From UBA5614 sp034678545 (GTDB lineage Bacteria; Cloacimonadota; Cloacimonadia; Cloacimonadales; Cloacimonadaceae): a DNA stretch of 57,414 nucleotides. This document shows positions 34,457 through 43,189 of this stretch, piece by piece. A program made the translations under genes and the position numbers. Position 1 is the first letter of the stretch. Each line of letters starts with the position of its first letter. The stretch covers positions 1-57,414 of the forward strand of contig JAXDBS010000077.1 of assembly GCA_034678545.1 (NCBI GenBank), written 5' to 3'. The notes under the pieces are model-generated. The model was not told the DNA's origin. It worked only from the letters and a program-made list of their open reading frames with translations, and did no database searches.

Positions 34457-35761
34457 TTATCCAATCTTGTAGTAATGTTTCAAAGCGTTGATCAGGTATT
34501 CGTGATCCATTACGCCCATTGTTTCCCGGATAGAGTGCATGGCCCACATGGGATTACCCACGTCCACGGTCCGGACACTCAGCTTGGCTGAGGTGATAGG
34601 CCCGATCGTAATGCCCGATATGGAATCCGAACGGTTAATGATTTTTTGTACGGGTACTCCGGCAGCCTCACAAACATTGGCGAATCTTGCAAAGCTGTCC
34701 GCCGTGGTGGCATAACGCTGCAGCGCATTCATCTTGATGACTGGCCCGTGATTTAGCATTGTGACAAAGGCCGGGTCGTATTTGGCGGCAAAGTTCGGGT
34801 GCAGGGCGTTGGCCATGTCGGCGGAAACCAGGAAGGATTTGCGCAACGCGATCAGACTCTCCTCCTGATTCAGATTCTGCACCCAGCAGATTCTTTGCAG
34901 AACGTCCCCGGTAAAGGATGAATCAGCGCCTTCAGGGGTCATGCTGCTTATCTCTTCGTTGTCATAGAAGATCGCCACGCTGGTCGTATCCTCTTTTTCG
35001 GTTTCCGATATTGCCGCCAGAATGGCATGGGACATGGCCAGATTGTCCAGCCTGCCGCTGACCAGCAATTCCTGGTCCGCTCCGATCAGCGTTGCGGGGG
35101 AAGGGTCGTACAGAAAGAGATCATACGCTCCGACCTGATCCTTTTGCACCTTGCATTTTTGGGCGAGAATCTCCCGCAGGGATTTGGGTTTGCTCTTGCT
35201 GCCGGTGGCCTGAATGATCGCCTGCAGGTGTTCCTGCGCGTTGTATTCGAAACCTTTGTTGACCTCACGGTTCAGGTGTATGGCCACATTGGGAATGATC
35301 GCCACAGGCTCTTTGAAATCAACCAAACGGCTTTCCCATACACCGCCAGTTTTGGATTTGAGCTGTTTTTTGATCATCACGCGGCCGGCGATGGAAAGCT
35401 CCCGGTCCAGCCAGGTGTTGATGATGGGAGAACCATAGAGCTCTACGGCCAGCTTGGTGTTGTTGCGTTCGATTTTGTCTCCGCCGCATTTTATTTTCAA
35501 GCCGGGGCTGTCCAGGTGTGAAGCCGCTATTTTGAATCCTGTCTTATCCGGTGTTTTCGTTCCCGCAACGAAGGCGATGACGGCAGACTGGTTTCTTACG
35601 ACATAGTATTTTTCTCCCGCGGCCAGCTTCCAGACCTTGGTTTCGTCAAGCTTCACGAAGCCTCTGGCGGAAAGAGCCTGTTCAATCTGCGCGGCGGCCT
35701 GAAAACTGGTTGGCGATTCATTCAGGAACCGCACCAGGTCATTGATGTGTGTCAATTTCAT
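34457..35761 (-). CDS. M18-family aspartyl aminopeptidase
   Basis: 434 residues, normal for ApeB/DAP. ASHLDSPGLKIK carries the first zinc ligands, LYDPSPATL and GRLDNLAMSHAIL give a further ligand Asp, IFYDNEEISS the catalytic Glu, and ADMANALHPNF, LNHGPVIKMNALQRYAT and DVGNPMWAMHSIRE later parts of the metal site. A cytosolic enzyme that removes acidic residues from peptide N-termini; fits a peptide-fermenting cell. Between the acyl-CoA ligase (12 bases) and DUF1015 (22 bases). Confidence 0.92.
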   Translation of the reverse strand: MKLTHINDLVRFLNESPTSFQAAAQIEQALSARGFVKLDETKVWKLAAGEKYYVVRNQSAVIAFVAGTKTPDKTGFKIAASHLDSPGLKIKCGGDKIERNNTKLAVELYGSPIINTWLDRELSIAGRVMIKKQLKSKTGGVWESRLVDFKEPVAIIPNVAIHLNREVNKGFEYNAQEHLQAIIQATGSKSKPKSLREILAQKCKVQKDQVGAYDLFLYDPSPATLIGADQELLVSGRLDNLAMSHAILAAISETEKEDTTSVAIFYDNEEISSMTPEGADSSFTGDVLQRICWVQNLNQEESLIALRKSFLVSADMANALHPNFAAKYDPAFVTMLNHGPVIKMNALQRYATTADSFARFANVCEAAGVPVQKIINRSDSISGITIGPITSAKLSVRTVDVGNPMWAMHSIRETMGVMDHEYLINALKHYYKIG

Positions 35762-35773
35762 GTCTGTTATCCT

Positions 35774-37414
35774 TTATTCGTATAAATAGCGCTTGATCTT
35801 TTGGGTGGGCGTTTTCTGGAAAGGTTCGGATGCTATCTGAAGCTTCGATAGTTTGGAGAAATCAGCCAGGCTTTTGTTCAAACCGACCCTGTTCTGCTCC
35901 ATGAGTTCTGCCACCCTGGCCTCCGGAATGTGATCGTTGTCCAGAGCTTCCAGATCGGGATAAACCAAAGCAATGATCCTGCCGTCCCTTTCCAGAACAA
36001 GCGATTCCAGGACATAAGGCAGGTTGTTGAGCTTCTCCTCGATCGATTCGGGGTAGATGTTTTCCCCGGCCGGTCCTAGAATCACATTCTTGCAGCGGCC
36101 TTTGATGAAGATGTAGTTGTCCTTGTCCAGCGTGCCGATATCTCCAGTGTGCAGCCACCCGTCCCTGAGCGTTTCCTCGGTGGCTTCCGGGTTCTTGTAA
36201 TAGCCTGAAAAGACCAGTTCGCCCCGGATCAGGATTTCGCCGGGGATATTGACCGCATCTTTGGAATCAATCCTGCCTTCAGCAAAGGTCATTAGTTTTC
36301 CGGAAGAAGTGAGTTTACGTTCCTTCCAATGCGCGTAGGAAATGAGGGGAGCGCATTCGGTCATGCCATACCCGACAGTGACTGGAAAACCGATCTTTCT
36401 GAGGAAGAATTCCACTTCCACGTTCAGGGGAGCCCCGCCGACCAGCAGGTGCTGGAGATTTCCGCCAAAGGCGTTGATGAGCTTGCTTCTGATTTTTCTG
36501 TAAACGAGCTGTTTAAGGAGCGGCATACCCAGCAACCTTTTGATCTTGGGGGATTCGATCTGGGGCTGGATTTGTTTTCTGTAGATCTTTTCAACCAGCA
36601 GGGGAACGGCCAGGACCACTTCCGGCTTGACCTCCGCCAGGGCAGCCAGGAGCAGTTTGGGCGCCGGGATCTTATCCAGAAAATGGACATGATTGCCCCG
36701 CGTAAAAGGATAAAGCATGTCAAAAGCGAAGCCCAGGGCGTGAGCCAGGGGCAGGAAACTCAGCATGCGGGCTCCCACCTTGTAGGAAAGGGTGTTGCGG
36801 GCGTAGATGAGATTGGCCAGAAAGCAGCGGTGCGGCAGGGAAACCCCTTTGGAGAACCCGGTCGTCCCGGAGGTATAAATGATGGCGGCCAGGTCCTCAT
36901 TGGAACACACATCGTTGAGATGGAAGGTCTGAGCAGTCAGAGACTTCATTTCGTCCATCTGTTCCAACGGCTTGAGCGCGCCGGCCAAAGCGGTATCCTG
37001 TCCTGCCAGAACAGTAAAAGATTCCAGGGCAAAAATGCCCTTTACGTCTTTCAGGCGGTCAGCATCGATCGCATCGAATTTCTCCCTGGAGATAAAGACG
37101 AGCCTGGAATCGGAGTGTTTGATGATGTGCTGAGTATCCTCCGGACTGAAGTTGTAGAGAACCGGCACCACAGTCAGCCCATAGGTCGCGGAGGCTATCC
37201 AGGTGATCGCCCAGTTGGTGCAGTTTTTCCCGACCAGGGCGATCTTGTCCCCCTTGTTTATTCCATAGATGCCAAACAGCTTGTGCATCCAGAGCACGCG
37301 CTGCGCGACCTGTTTGTACGTGGTGGCAGGGCCCGGGTAATCCGAGTATGCAGGCAGTTCCCAATAATCACGGAAAGACTTTTCCAGGTAGGGGATCAGT
37401 TTCTCTGTTATCAT
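35774..37414 (-). CDS. Long-chain acyl-CoA synthetase / AMP-dependent ligase
   Basis: 546 residues, usual length for ANL-family AMP-forming ligases. A3 core IIYTSGTTGFSKGVSLPH, GYGMTECAPL (A5), GWLHTGDIGTLDKDN (A7), KGRCKNVILGPAGENIYPE (A8) and the C-terminal Lys in PTQKIKRYL. The order of motifs matches long-chain fatty-acyl-CoA synthetases; the acid is not fixed. AGGAGG precedes the ATG at 37414. First of the minus-strand run that continues with M18, DUF1015, rimO and trpS. TTGACA-like sequences lie 40-90 bases upstream. Confidence 0.88.
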   Translation of the reverse strand: MITEKLIPYLEKSFRDYWELPAYSDYPGPATTYKQVAQRVLWMHKLFGIYGINKGDKIALVGKNCTNWAITWIASATYGLTVVPVLYNFSPEDTQHIIKHSDSRLVFISREKFDAIDADRLKDVKGIFALESFTVLAGQDTALAGALKPLEQMDEMKSLTAQTFHLNDVCSNEDLAAIIYTSGTTGFSKGVSLPHRCFLANLIYARNTLSYKVGARMLSFLPLAHALGFAFDMLYPFTRGNHVHFLDKIPAPKLLLAALAEVKPEVVLAVPLLVEKIYRKQIQPQIESPKIKRLLGMPLLKQLVYRKIRSKLINAFGGNLQHLLVGGAPLNVEVEFFLRKIGFPVTVGYGMTECAPLISYAHWKERKLTSSGKLMTFAEGRIDSKDAVNIPGEILIRGELVFSGYYKNPEATEETLRDGWLHTGDIGTLDKDNYIFIKGRCKNVILGPAGENIYPESIEEKLNNLPYVLESLVLERDGRIIALVYPDLEALDNDHIPEARVAELMEQNRVGLNKSLADFSKLSKLQIASEPFQKTPTQKIKRYLYE

Positions 37415-37751
37415 GACAGCCTCCTGTGTTTATTGCGTTATGAATTTAACACTGATTGTCAGTTTTTAACTGATTTGGCAATTTGTCAATTGATAATTCC
37501 ACCCTTGATGTTGTTAAAGCTCTGCCGGATCCATGAAGATTCCCTTTTCCCCCTTCGCCCCTGGAAGCATTACTTACCCATTACGGATAAAGTCCGTATT
37601 GGGTCCGTAATGGGTCCGTAGTGCAAGCAGGGAAGGGACAAGCCCTCGGCTGGAGATTTACCGGGACGAGAAAACGCTGAATTCCTGTTCAGGATTTGAA
37701 AACAAAACAGGCCCCCTATCTCAGATAAAGGGCCTGTAAAGCTATTTGCAA
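37415..37751. other. Gene-free region with a hairpin and short tandem repeats
   Basis: This 337-base gap separates two minus-strand genes. It holds: two TTGACA-like -35 elements on the minus strand near 37488 and 37456, the likely promoter area of the acyl-CoA ligase; a perfect 11-bp stem CCCATTACGGA (37577-37587) and TCCGTAATGGG (37604-37614) enclosing 16 bases; three successive 11-base words TCCGTATTGGG, TCCGTAATGGG and TCCGTAGTGCA (about 37593-37625); and the terminator at 37697-37737. No credible coding frame. Stretches in between show nothing recognisable. Confidence 0.6.
37697..37737 (-). terminator. Rho-independent terminator of the phosphohexomutase operon
   Basis: On the minus strand ACAGGCCC, a 15-base loop and GGGCCTGT form an 8-bp stem (37707-37714 with 37730-37737), followed by TTTTGTTTTC. 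It lies just beyond the stop codon at 37752 and so ends the five-gene minus-strand run. Confidence 0.8.
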
Positions 37752-39104
37752 TCAGAGATAAAGCTGGATCCTGTCCTCCACCATAGCCTGGATCTCCAGC
37801 ATGCGGGCTTCGGTTTCGGCCTCAAAGCGCAGCACGAGCACGGGGGTCGTATTGGAAGCCCGGACCAGCCCCCAGCCATCCGGGAAAGTGATCCGCGCCC
37901 CGTCGATGTCATTCACGTCCAGACCTTCCTCCTGAAAGGAGCGGCAAACCTTTTCCACCACTTCGAACTTGCGTTCGTCAGGGCAGCTGATATGCAGTTC
38001 AGGGGTGTTATACATTTGGGGCTGATCAGCCAGGTATTGGCTGACTGGCATGGAAGTTTTCGATACTATCTCGATGAAGCGGGCGCTCACATAAATGGCG
38101 TCATCAAAGCCAAGGTAGCGGTCACCCAGAAACACATGCCCGCTCATCTCGCCGGCGAATTTCACCCCGATCTGCTTCATGTAATTCTTGATGTTGGCAT
38201 GGCCGGTTTTGTACATGATGGCCCTTCCGCCCTGCTGCCTGATATCGTCAAACAGGTTCTTTGAACATTTAACGTCAGCAATAATAGTCTCTCCGGGATT
38301 GGCCTGCAGGAAATCGCGCGCCAGGATATTCAGGATCTGGTCGCCGAAAAACATCCTGCCGTTCTCATCCAGCACGCCAATGCGGTCGGCGTCGCCATCC
38401 AGGCCTATCCCCAATTCAGCCTTTTGATCCTGTACCTTCTTTGCCAGAAAGACATTGTTTTTCTCCACCGTGGGATCCGGATGATGGTTGGGGAAACTGC
38501 CGTCCGGGTCGCAGAACAGCTCTGTCACTTCACAGCCAAGCTTGCGCAGGATGGGCAGCAGATACGGTCCGCCCATGCCGTTGCCCCCGTCAACCACGAC
38601 TTTGACCGGACGGTTTAACTTGATATTGGAGACAATGTAATCAATATAAATATCCGAAATGTCCTGATTCCGGGACAGGGAACCTTTCCCTGCGGCAAAA
38701 TCGCCTTTTTGGATGATCTTCAGCACGTCCTGCAGACCGTCGGCATAAACGCTGGCCAGACCGAGATTGAGCTTGATGCCATTGTAATGGGAAGGGTTGT
38801 GGCTGGCCGTGATCATGGCCCCGCCATCCGCATTCAGTTTCCAGATCGCGAAATACAGAACCGGCGTTGCCACCAGACCCAGATCTGTGACATCGCAGCC
38901 CGTCTCCAGCAGACCTTTGATAAAAAGCTCCTTGAACTCGGGAGTGCTGAGACGGGCATCTCCGCCTATGGTAACTGATTTCTTTCCCAACTGCCTCAGA
39001 TAGGTTCCAAAACCCTTCCCGATCTGAAAGAGGATCTCATTATCGAGGTCCTCCCCCACCACCCCGCGGATGTCATATTGCCGGAAAATTCCAGGATTGA
39101 TCAT
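37752..39104 (-). CDS. Phosphomannomutase/phosphoglucomutase
   Basis: 450 residues, normal for the alpha-D-phosphohexomutase family. FRQYDIRGVVGEDL at the N-terminus, catalytic Ser in TASHNPSHYNGIK, metal loop GLDGDADRIGVLD, sugar-binding GEMSGHVFLGDR and phosphate-binding RASNTTPVLVLRFE. The ASHNPSHYNGIK and GEMSGH signatures are those of the ManB/AlgC-type enzymes. It makes mannose- or glucose-1-phosphate, precursor of nucleotide sugars for the envelope. Last gene of a five-gene unit, 18 bases after rdgB; a strong terminator follows. Confidence 0.9.
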   Translation of the reverse strand: MINPGIFRQYDIRGVVGEDLDNEILFQIGKGFGTYLRQLGKKSVTIGGDARLSTPEFKELFIKGLLETGCDVTDLGLVATPVLYFAIWKLNADGGAMITASHNPSHYNGIKLNLGLASVYADGLQDVLKIIQKGDFAAGKGSLSRNQDISDIYIDYIVSNIKLNRPVKVVVDGGNGMGGPYLLPILRKLGCEVTELFCDPDGSFPNHHPDPTVEKNNVFLAKKVQDQKAELGIGLDGDADRIGVLDENGRMFFGDQILNILARDFLQANPGETIIADVKCSKNLFDDIRQQGGRAIMYKTGHANIKNYMKQIGVKFAGEMSGHVFLGDRYLGFDDAIYVSARFIEIVSKTSMPVSQYLADQPQMYNTPELHISCPDERKFEVVEKVCRSFQEEGLDVNDIDGARITFPDGWGLVRASNTTPVLVLRFEAETEARMLEIQAMVEDRIQLYL

Positions 39105-39122
39105 CGTTATCCCTCGCTATAT

Positions 39123-39719
39123 TTAATTATTCTTAAAGTATTCAACCAGAAAAGGCAGAAAAGCTGCCAGGGCTTTGCCGCGGTGAGAGCAGGCGTTTTT
39201 TTCTTTCTCGTCCATCTCGGCGTATGTCCTGCCGCTGTCCCCTACCTCAAAAACGGAGTCGTACCCGAAGCCATTACCGCCGCGCTCCGCGGTTGTGATC
39301 TGTCCGGGCATAACGCCTTCCCGAAAGGCAATGACGCCATCCGGACCGGCCAGAACAGCCACTGTTTTGAACTCTGCCTGCCGGTCCTCGATATCATGCA
39401 TCAGATCCAGGACCTTGCGCCGGTTATCAGCATAGGAGCAGCCTTCGCCCGCGAAACGGGCGGCAAAGACACCGGGATCCCCGTTCAAGGCTTTAATGAA
39501 AAGACCCGTGTCATCTGCCAGGACATGGCAGTTGGCTGCTTTGGCTGTTTCCAGGGCTTTCTTGGCAGCGTTTACCAGGATCGATTCGCCATCCTCCGTC
39601 ACATCAAAACCGGGCAACACTTCATCTACGGAGAGTATCTCGGCTTCCAGCCCGTGCAACAGGTACCGGATCTCTTTGAACTTGTCCGGATTATGTGTGG
39701 CAAGAACCAATCTGGTCAT
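39123..39719 (-). CDS. XTP/dITP diphosphatase (RdgB/HAM1)
   Basis: 198 residues. LATHNPDKFKEIRYLL, VLADDTGLFIKALNGDPGVFAARFAG, GFGYDSVFEV, and SHRGKALAAF near the C-terminus, all typical of RdgB. It hydrolyses non-canonical purine nucleoside triphosphates to prevent their use in DNA or RNA. One base separates it from the DUF1232 gene upstream, 18 from the mutase downstream. Confidence 0.95.
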   Translation of the reverse strand: MTRLVLATHNPDKFKEIRYLLHGLEAEILSVDEVLPGFDVTEDGESILVNAAKKALETAKAANCHVLADDTGLFIKALNGDPGVFAARFAGEGCSYADNRRKVLDLMHDIEDRQAEFKTVAVLAGPDGVIAFREGVMPGQITTAERGGNGFGYDSVFEVGDSGRTYAEMDEKEKNACSHRGKALAAFLPFLVEYFKNN

Positions 39720-39720
39720 T

Positions 39721-40257
39721 TCAACCGTTTTTTCTCAGCCATTTTTTTATCTTTTCATAGATATTCTTGTCCAAAAACTGCTCTGCCTTGGCTGTGATTT
39801 TCTGCAGCAGTTCCAAAACGTTGCCTTCACCGCTCCAGTTATCAATCAATATCTGTTTGTCTATCTCGTTCAGGATCATGTTAAGACCCAATACTACAAG
39901 CACAAGGTCATCCACGTGCCCCAAAACAGGAATGAAATCGGGGATGATGTCAATGGGCAGCATCAGGTAGGCTATGATCGCGCCGGCAAAAATCTTCTTC
40001 CGCGTGGGCACCCGGTCGTCGATGGCCAAACGTGTAACAAGCACAAAGAAATCCGGCAGCATAAAGAGATACTCGGACAGCACTCCCGCCTTGCCGGCTT
40101 TTTCTTTGGAGAATTTTCGGACTTTGTCCCTCAGCTGTTCATAAAACTTCAATTTGCGCTCGTCATCACTAAAAATGGTCTTTGCTTTCGCTTTCTCAGC
40201 TTCATCCTGGTTCATCTCGCGGGCTTTCGTTTCCTCATGTTCTTGTTGAACTGTCAT
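39721..40257 (-). CDS. DUF1232 (YkvA-like) protein
   Basis: 178 residues. The conserved core is KIFAGAIIAYLMLPIDIIPDFIP followed by LGHVDDLVLVVLGLNMI, one or two hydrophobic helices with the LxPIDxIPDxxPxxGxxDD signature. The N-terminus is a charged predicted helix; the C-terminus is Lys-rich. Function unknown; probably membrane-associated. Co-transcribed with rdgB and with the dihydrouridine synthase 23 bases upstream. Confidence 0.85.
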   Translation of the reverse strand: MTVQQEHEETKAREMNQDEAEKAKAKTIFSDDERKLKFYEQLRDKVRKFSKEKAGKAGVLSEYLFMLPDFFVLVTRLAIDDRVPTRKKIFAGAIIAYLMLPIDIIPDFIPVLGHVDDLVLVVLGLNMILNEIDKQILIDNWSGEGNVLELLQKITAKAEQFLDKNIYEKIKKWLRKNG

Positions 40258-40280
40258 GTAATACTCCCTTCGGAATCATT

Positions 40281-41234
40281 TTATATAACGGCAAAGGCAT
40301 CCGTCAATATCTTTTTTATCTCATCAGCGCTTTCGGCTTGGTTGAGAGAGACGCGCAGCGCAGCACTTCCCGGCAGCCCCCTGGTATAATGACACAGCTG
40401 AGACCTAAGCTCACGCACGACTATCCTTTCCGATTTAATCTGCAGGGCATAATCCAAATGCCGCAGTACCGTCATCAGTTTATTAGCCTGGGATATGTCA
40501 GCCCTGGACCTGACTTCCAACCTGTTTTTAATCTGGGCAAAAATCCAAGGCTGGCCCAAGGTCGCCCGGCCCAACATTATTGAGTTGCAATTGGTTTTCA
40601 GGTATAAATCCAAAGCAGACTCGACTGTCCTGATATCCCCATTTCCGATCACCGGAATCAGCAGCCGTTTTTTTAACTCCGTTAAGTGCTGCCAGTTGCT
40701 GGTACCCGTGAAACCCTGTTTGACCGTGCGCGGATGAAAGACAACCATGTCAGCACCGGCATCCTGCATGGCCAGGCCAAATTCCAGGTAATTCAGATTG
40801 CCCTGGTCAGGGCCGGAGCGGAATTTCACCGATAGCGGAAAATCCTTCGGAATGACCGACCTGATAGATTTGACAATTTCAGCAGCCCTCGGCAGGTCTG
40901 CCATGAGAGCGCCTCCGGCTCCGCGCTTGATCACTTTTTTCACAGGGCATCCCATGTTTACATCTATAAAATCAGGATGGTATTTAAGGACAGCTCCCGC
41001 TGCAGAAGCCATTGTCGTGGGATTGTGGCCAAACAGCTGAACTCCAAACGGTCTTTCTTCCCTAGTGAAAGAAAGATAGGCGATGGTCCTCTGCTGCTTC
41101 CGGATCAGGCCCTCAGCACTGACCATTTCGCTGACAACGACATCGGCTCCCCACAACCTGCAGATCCTGCGGAAGGGCTGGTCCGTATAGCCGGCCAAAG
41201 GGGCCAGCCACAGCTTTTTATCAGCCAGCTCCAA
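40281..41234 (-). CDS. tRNA-dihydrouridine synthase (DusB-like)
   Basis: About 317 residues from a TTG at 41234; an ATG at 41297 gives 338 but would overlap the upstream gene by 56 bases. WLAPLAGYTDQPFRRICR, NMGCPVKKVIKRGAGGALM (active-site Cys), VKFRSG, HPRTVKQGFTG, VIGNGDI and IMLGRATLGQPWIF are FMN-binding and catalytic motifs of the DUS family. It reduces uridine to dihydrouridine in tRNA. The upstream stop at 41242 and TTG start argue for coupling with the HD-GYP gene. Which of the Dus classes it belongs to is not certain. Confidence 0.9.
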   Translation of the reverse strand: MELADKKLWLAPLAGYTDQPFRRICRLWGADVVVSEMVSAEGLIRKQQRTIAYLSFTREERPFGVQLFGHNPTTMASAAGAVLKYHPDFIDVNMGCPVKKVIKRGAGGALMADLPRAAEIVKSIRSVIPKDFPLSVKFRSGPDQGNLNYLEFGLAMQDAGADMVVFHPRTVKQGFTGTSNWQHLTELKKRLLIPVIGNGDIRTVESALDLYLKTNCNSIMLGRATLGQPWIFAQIKNRLEVRSRADISQANKLMTVLRHLDYALQIKSERIVVRELRSQLCHYTRGLPGSAALRVSLNQAESADEIKKILTDAFAVI

Positions 41235-41241
41235 AACGCTG

Positions 41242-42945
41242 TTAATCTGCGGTCTCCTTATGGTAAATCCGTTTGATCGATTCAAGATCAATATCATCTA
41301 TCTGCTGCGGATCCATATAGGAACTGGCGAACTCGGCATACAAGCCCGAGTCAAGAATGAAATCAAGCAGGTCAGAATCAATTTCCTTATCTTTAGCGCA
41401 ATAGGCAAGTATTGTCAGAGCCTCACTCAGATTCTTGGCTTTCTTGTATGGCCTGTCGGGCGCGGTTAAAGCCTCATAAATATCGGCTATGGCGAGAATC
41501 CTAGATTGTAATGGCAATTGTTCTTCCTTCAAACCGAAAGGATGTCCCCCACCATTCAGTTTTTCGTGGTGTGAAGCCGCGTAAAGAGCAACATTCTTGA
41601 ATTTTTTGGGGTAAGTGAGCTGAGAAAGCATTTCCCACGTATCCTGGACATGCTCATCCATCTTCTGCTTTTCCTGAAGCGAAAGTGTGCCTCTGCGGAT
41701 CTGCAGATGAGCGGCTTCCTCTTCAGACAGCAGACTAAAGATCTGACTGTCAATAATGATCTGAATACCGCTGATCCTGTCAATCCGCTCCAAAGCCTGA
41801 GCACTGAGGAATTCGCTGCCATGATTGACCTTGCGCAGGAAATCCAGATCCCGGTCAAGCCTGTCGAATAAATCATCCAGACCGTTAGGAACGGAATCGG
41901 GATACCAACTGGCTGCCAATTCCAGAATCCTTTCACCGCCAGTCAGGCTCTGCTCCAGAGCCAATGCCATTTTGAACATCTGAAACCGCATTCCTATTAT
42001 CTCAATCCTGTCTGTGATTGATTCCAGTTTCGTGGATTTATTGATAATGCTGTCTGGAGTGATGATCTTCCCAACATCATGCATAAAGGCCGCCATGGAA
42101 AGCTCCTGCAGTTCATCGGGACTGAAGCAGAACTCTCTGTAATGCCCTGACCTGTCGGCGTTGATCCGGTTGGCAATCATTTCCGCCAGTATGGCCACGC
42201 GGGATATGTGATTGGAAGAAAAAATCGACTTGCGCTCGATTGCCTTCGCAATGACTTGAATAAATTCCATCAGCAAGGCTTCCAAATCATGGATCAGTTT
42301 CCGGTTGGACATGGCAATGGCAACCTGGGAAGCGAGGGAATTCAGCATTACAATGTGTTCTTCCTGAAAAGGAATGATGCTGCCATTCATGCCCATAGCG
42401 TTTATTATCTGCAAGACACCCAGAACTTCACCCTCGTGGTTCTGCAGGGGCAAAGTCAACATTGATTTGCTGCGATAGCGGTTTGCTTCATCGATCTCCC
42501 GGGTTCCAGATATGTCATAATCCCGGGTTTCATATACGTCTTCAAAGCAAAGCGGACGTCTCTTATGAAAAACGTTGGTTACGATGTGCTTCAGTCGGGG
42601 TTGGCCCTTTTCGTCGTAAAGAGGCAGGCTTGGCCAGCTTATGGGTTCCTTGGCACCGCCCATGCACAAATCAAGGGTTCTGTTATATACGATGACAAAA
42701 TCAAGCTGAGAAAAATCCTCTGAGACTTTATAGATGGTCGCAGCGTCGGCATTGGTATAGGCTATCGCTTCATTTAAAATCAATTCAAAAAGCTTATTCT
42801 GGTCAGTCTGGGAAGACAGCGCAACGCCGATCCGGATCAGGTTTTGGACATGTTGGGTTTGAACGTCGTTCCACATAACGATCTGCTCTATCACCTGATC
42901 GATCTTTTTGTTCATAATGGATGAGTCTTTCCCCTTATCTTCCAT
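41242..42945 (-). CDS. GAF and HD-GYP domain phosphodiesterase-like protein
   Basis: 567 residues from the ATG at 42945, which has GGGGG five bases upstream; ATG 42966 has no site. A GAF domain at about 30-215 (NADAATIYKVS, LTLPLQNHEGEVLGVLQIINA) is followed by an HD-GYP domain: FMHDVGKIITPDSIINKSTKLE, then about 140 residues, then a region in which HHEKLNGGGHPFGLK replaces the usual HHExxDGxGYP, and ILAIADIYEALTAPDRPYKKA. The GYP triplet is GHP here. HD-GYP enzymes cleave cyclic di-GMP; the Tyr change may alter activity or partners. No GGDEF gene is in the window. Confidence 0.87.
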   Translation of the reverse strand: MEDKGKDSSIMNKKIDQVIEQIVMWNDVQTQHVQNLIRIGVALSSQTDQNKLFELILNEAIAYTNADAATIYKVSEDFSQLDFVIVYNRTLDLCMGGAKEPISWPSLPLYDEKGQPRLKHIVTNVFHKRRPLCFEDVYETRDYDISGTREIDEANRYRSKSMLTLPLQNHEGEVLGVLQIINAMGMNGSIIPFQEEHIVMLNSLASQVAIAMSNRKLIHDLEALLMEFIQVIAKAIERKSIFSSNHISRVAILAEMIANRINADRSGHYREFCFSPDELQELSMAAFMHDVGKIITPDSIINKSTKLESITDRIEIIGMRFQMFKMALALEQSLTGGERILELAASWYPDSVPNGLDDLFDRLDRDLDFLRKVNHGSEFLSAQALERIDRISGIQIIIDSQIFSLLSEEEAAHLQIRRGTLSLQEKQKMDEHVQDTWEMLSQLTYPKKFKNVALYAASHHEKLNGGGHPFGLKEEQLPLQSRILAIADIYEALTAPDRPYKKAKNLSEALTILAYCAKDKEIDSDLLDFILDSGLYAEFASSYMDPQQIDDIDLESIKRIYHKETAD

Positions 42946-42982
42946 ATCTACCCCCGTAACTATCATGTATATACATCGATTT

Positions 42983-43011
42983 CAAAGATATTTGGAAACG
43001 GAATCTGTCAA
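42983..43011 (-). promoter_or_regulatory. Putative promoter of the HD-GYP operon
   Basis: On the minus strand TTGACA (43011-43006), 15 bases, TATCTTTG. The last element matches the Bacteroidota-type TAnnTTTG. Confidence 0.5.
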
Positions 43012-43143
43012 TAACTGTCTGCCATGATTCAGCAGAAACGAAATGATGCCGGTGTCACCAGATGTATCGGAATGCAATAGCAATGTGCGGGATGAAAACA
43101 AGCAGTTCCTGACGGAGAAACAGAATTCACCCAAATATTAAAT

Positions 43144-43176
43144 TGACAGGCAACGCCGCATTCCAAACATGGAATG
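43144..43176 (+). promoter_or_regulatory. Putative promoter and dyad upstream of the EnvC-like gene
   Basis: TTGACA at 43144-43149; the expected -10 falls inside a perfect 18-base dyad, CATTCCA-AACA-TGGAATG (43159-43176), ending 13 bases before the ATG. It could be an operator over the -10 region or a leader hairpin. The rest of the 42946-43189 gap shows nothing recognisable. Confidence 0.35.
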
Positions 43177-43189
43177 ATATGGAGGTTGG

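Noticed and set aside
36329..37621. A 430-codon plus-strand frame opposite the acyl-CoA ligase
   Set aside because: The minus-strand protein has every ANL motif in order; the plus-strand frame has none and extends from codon bias alone.
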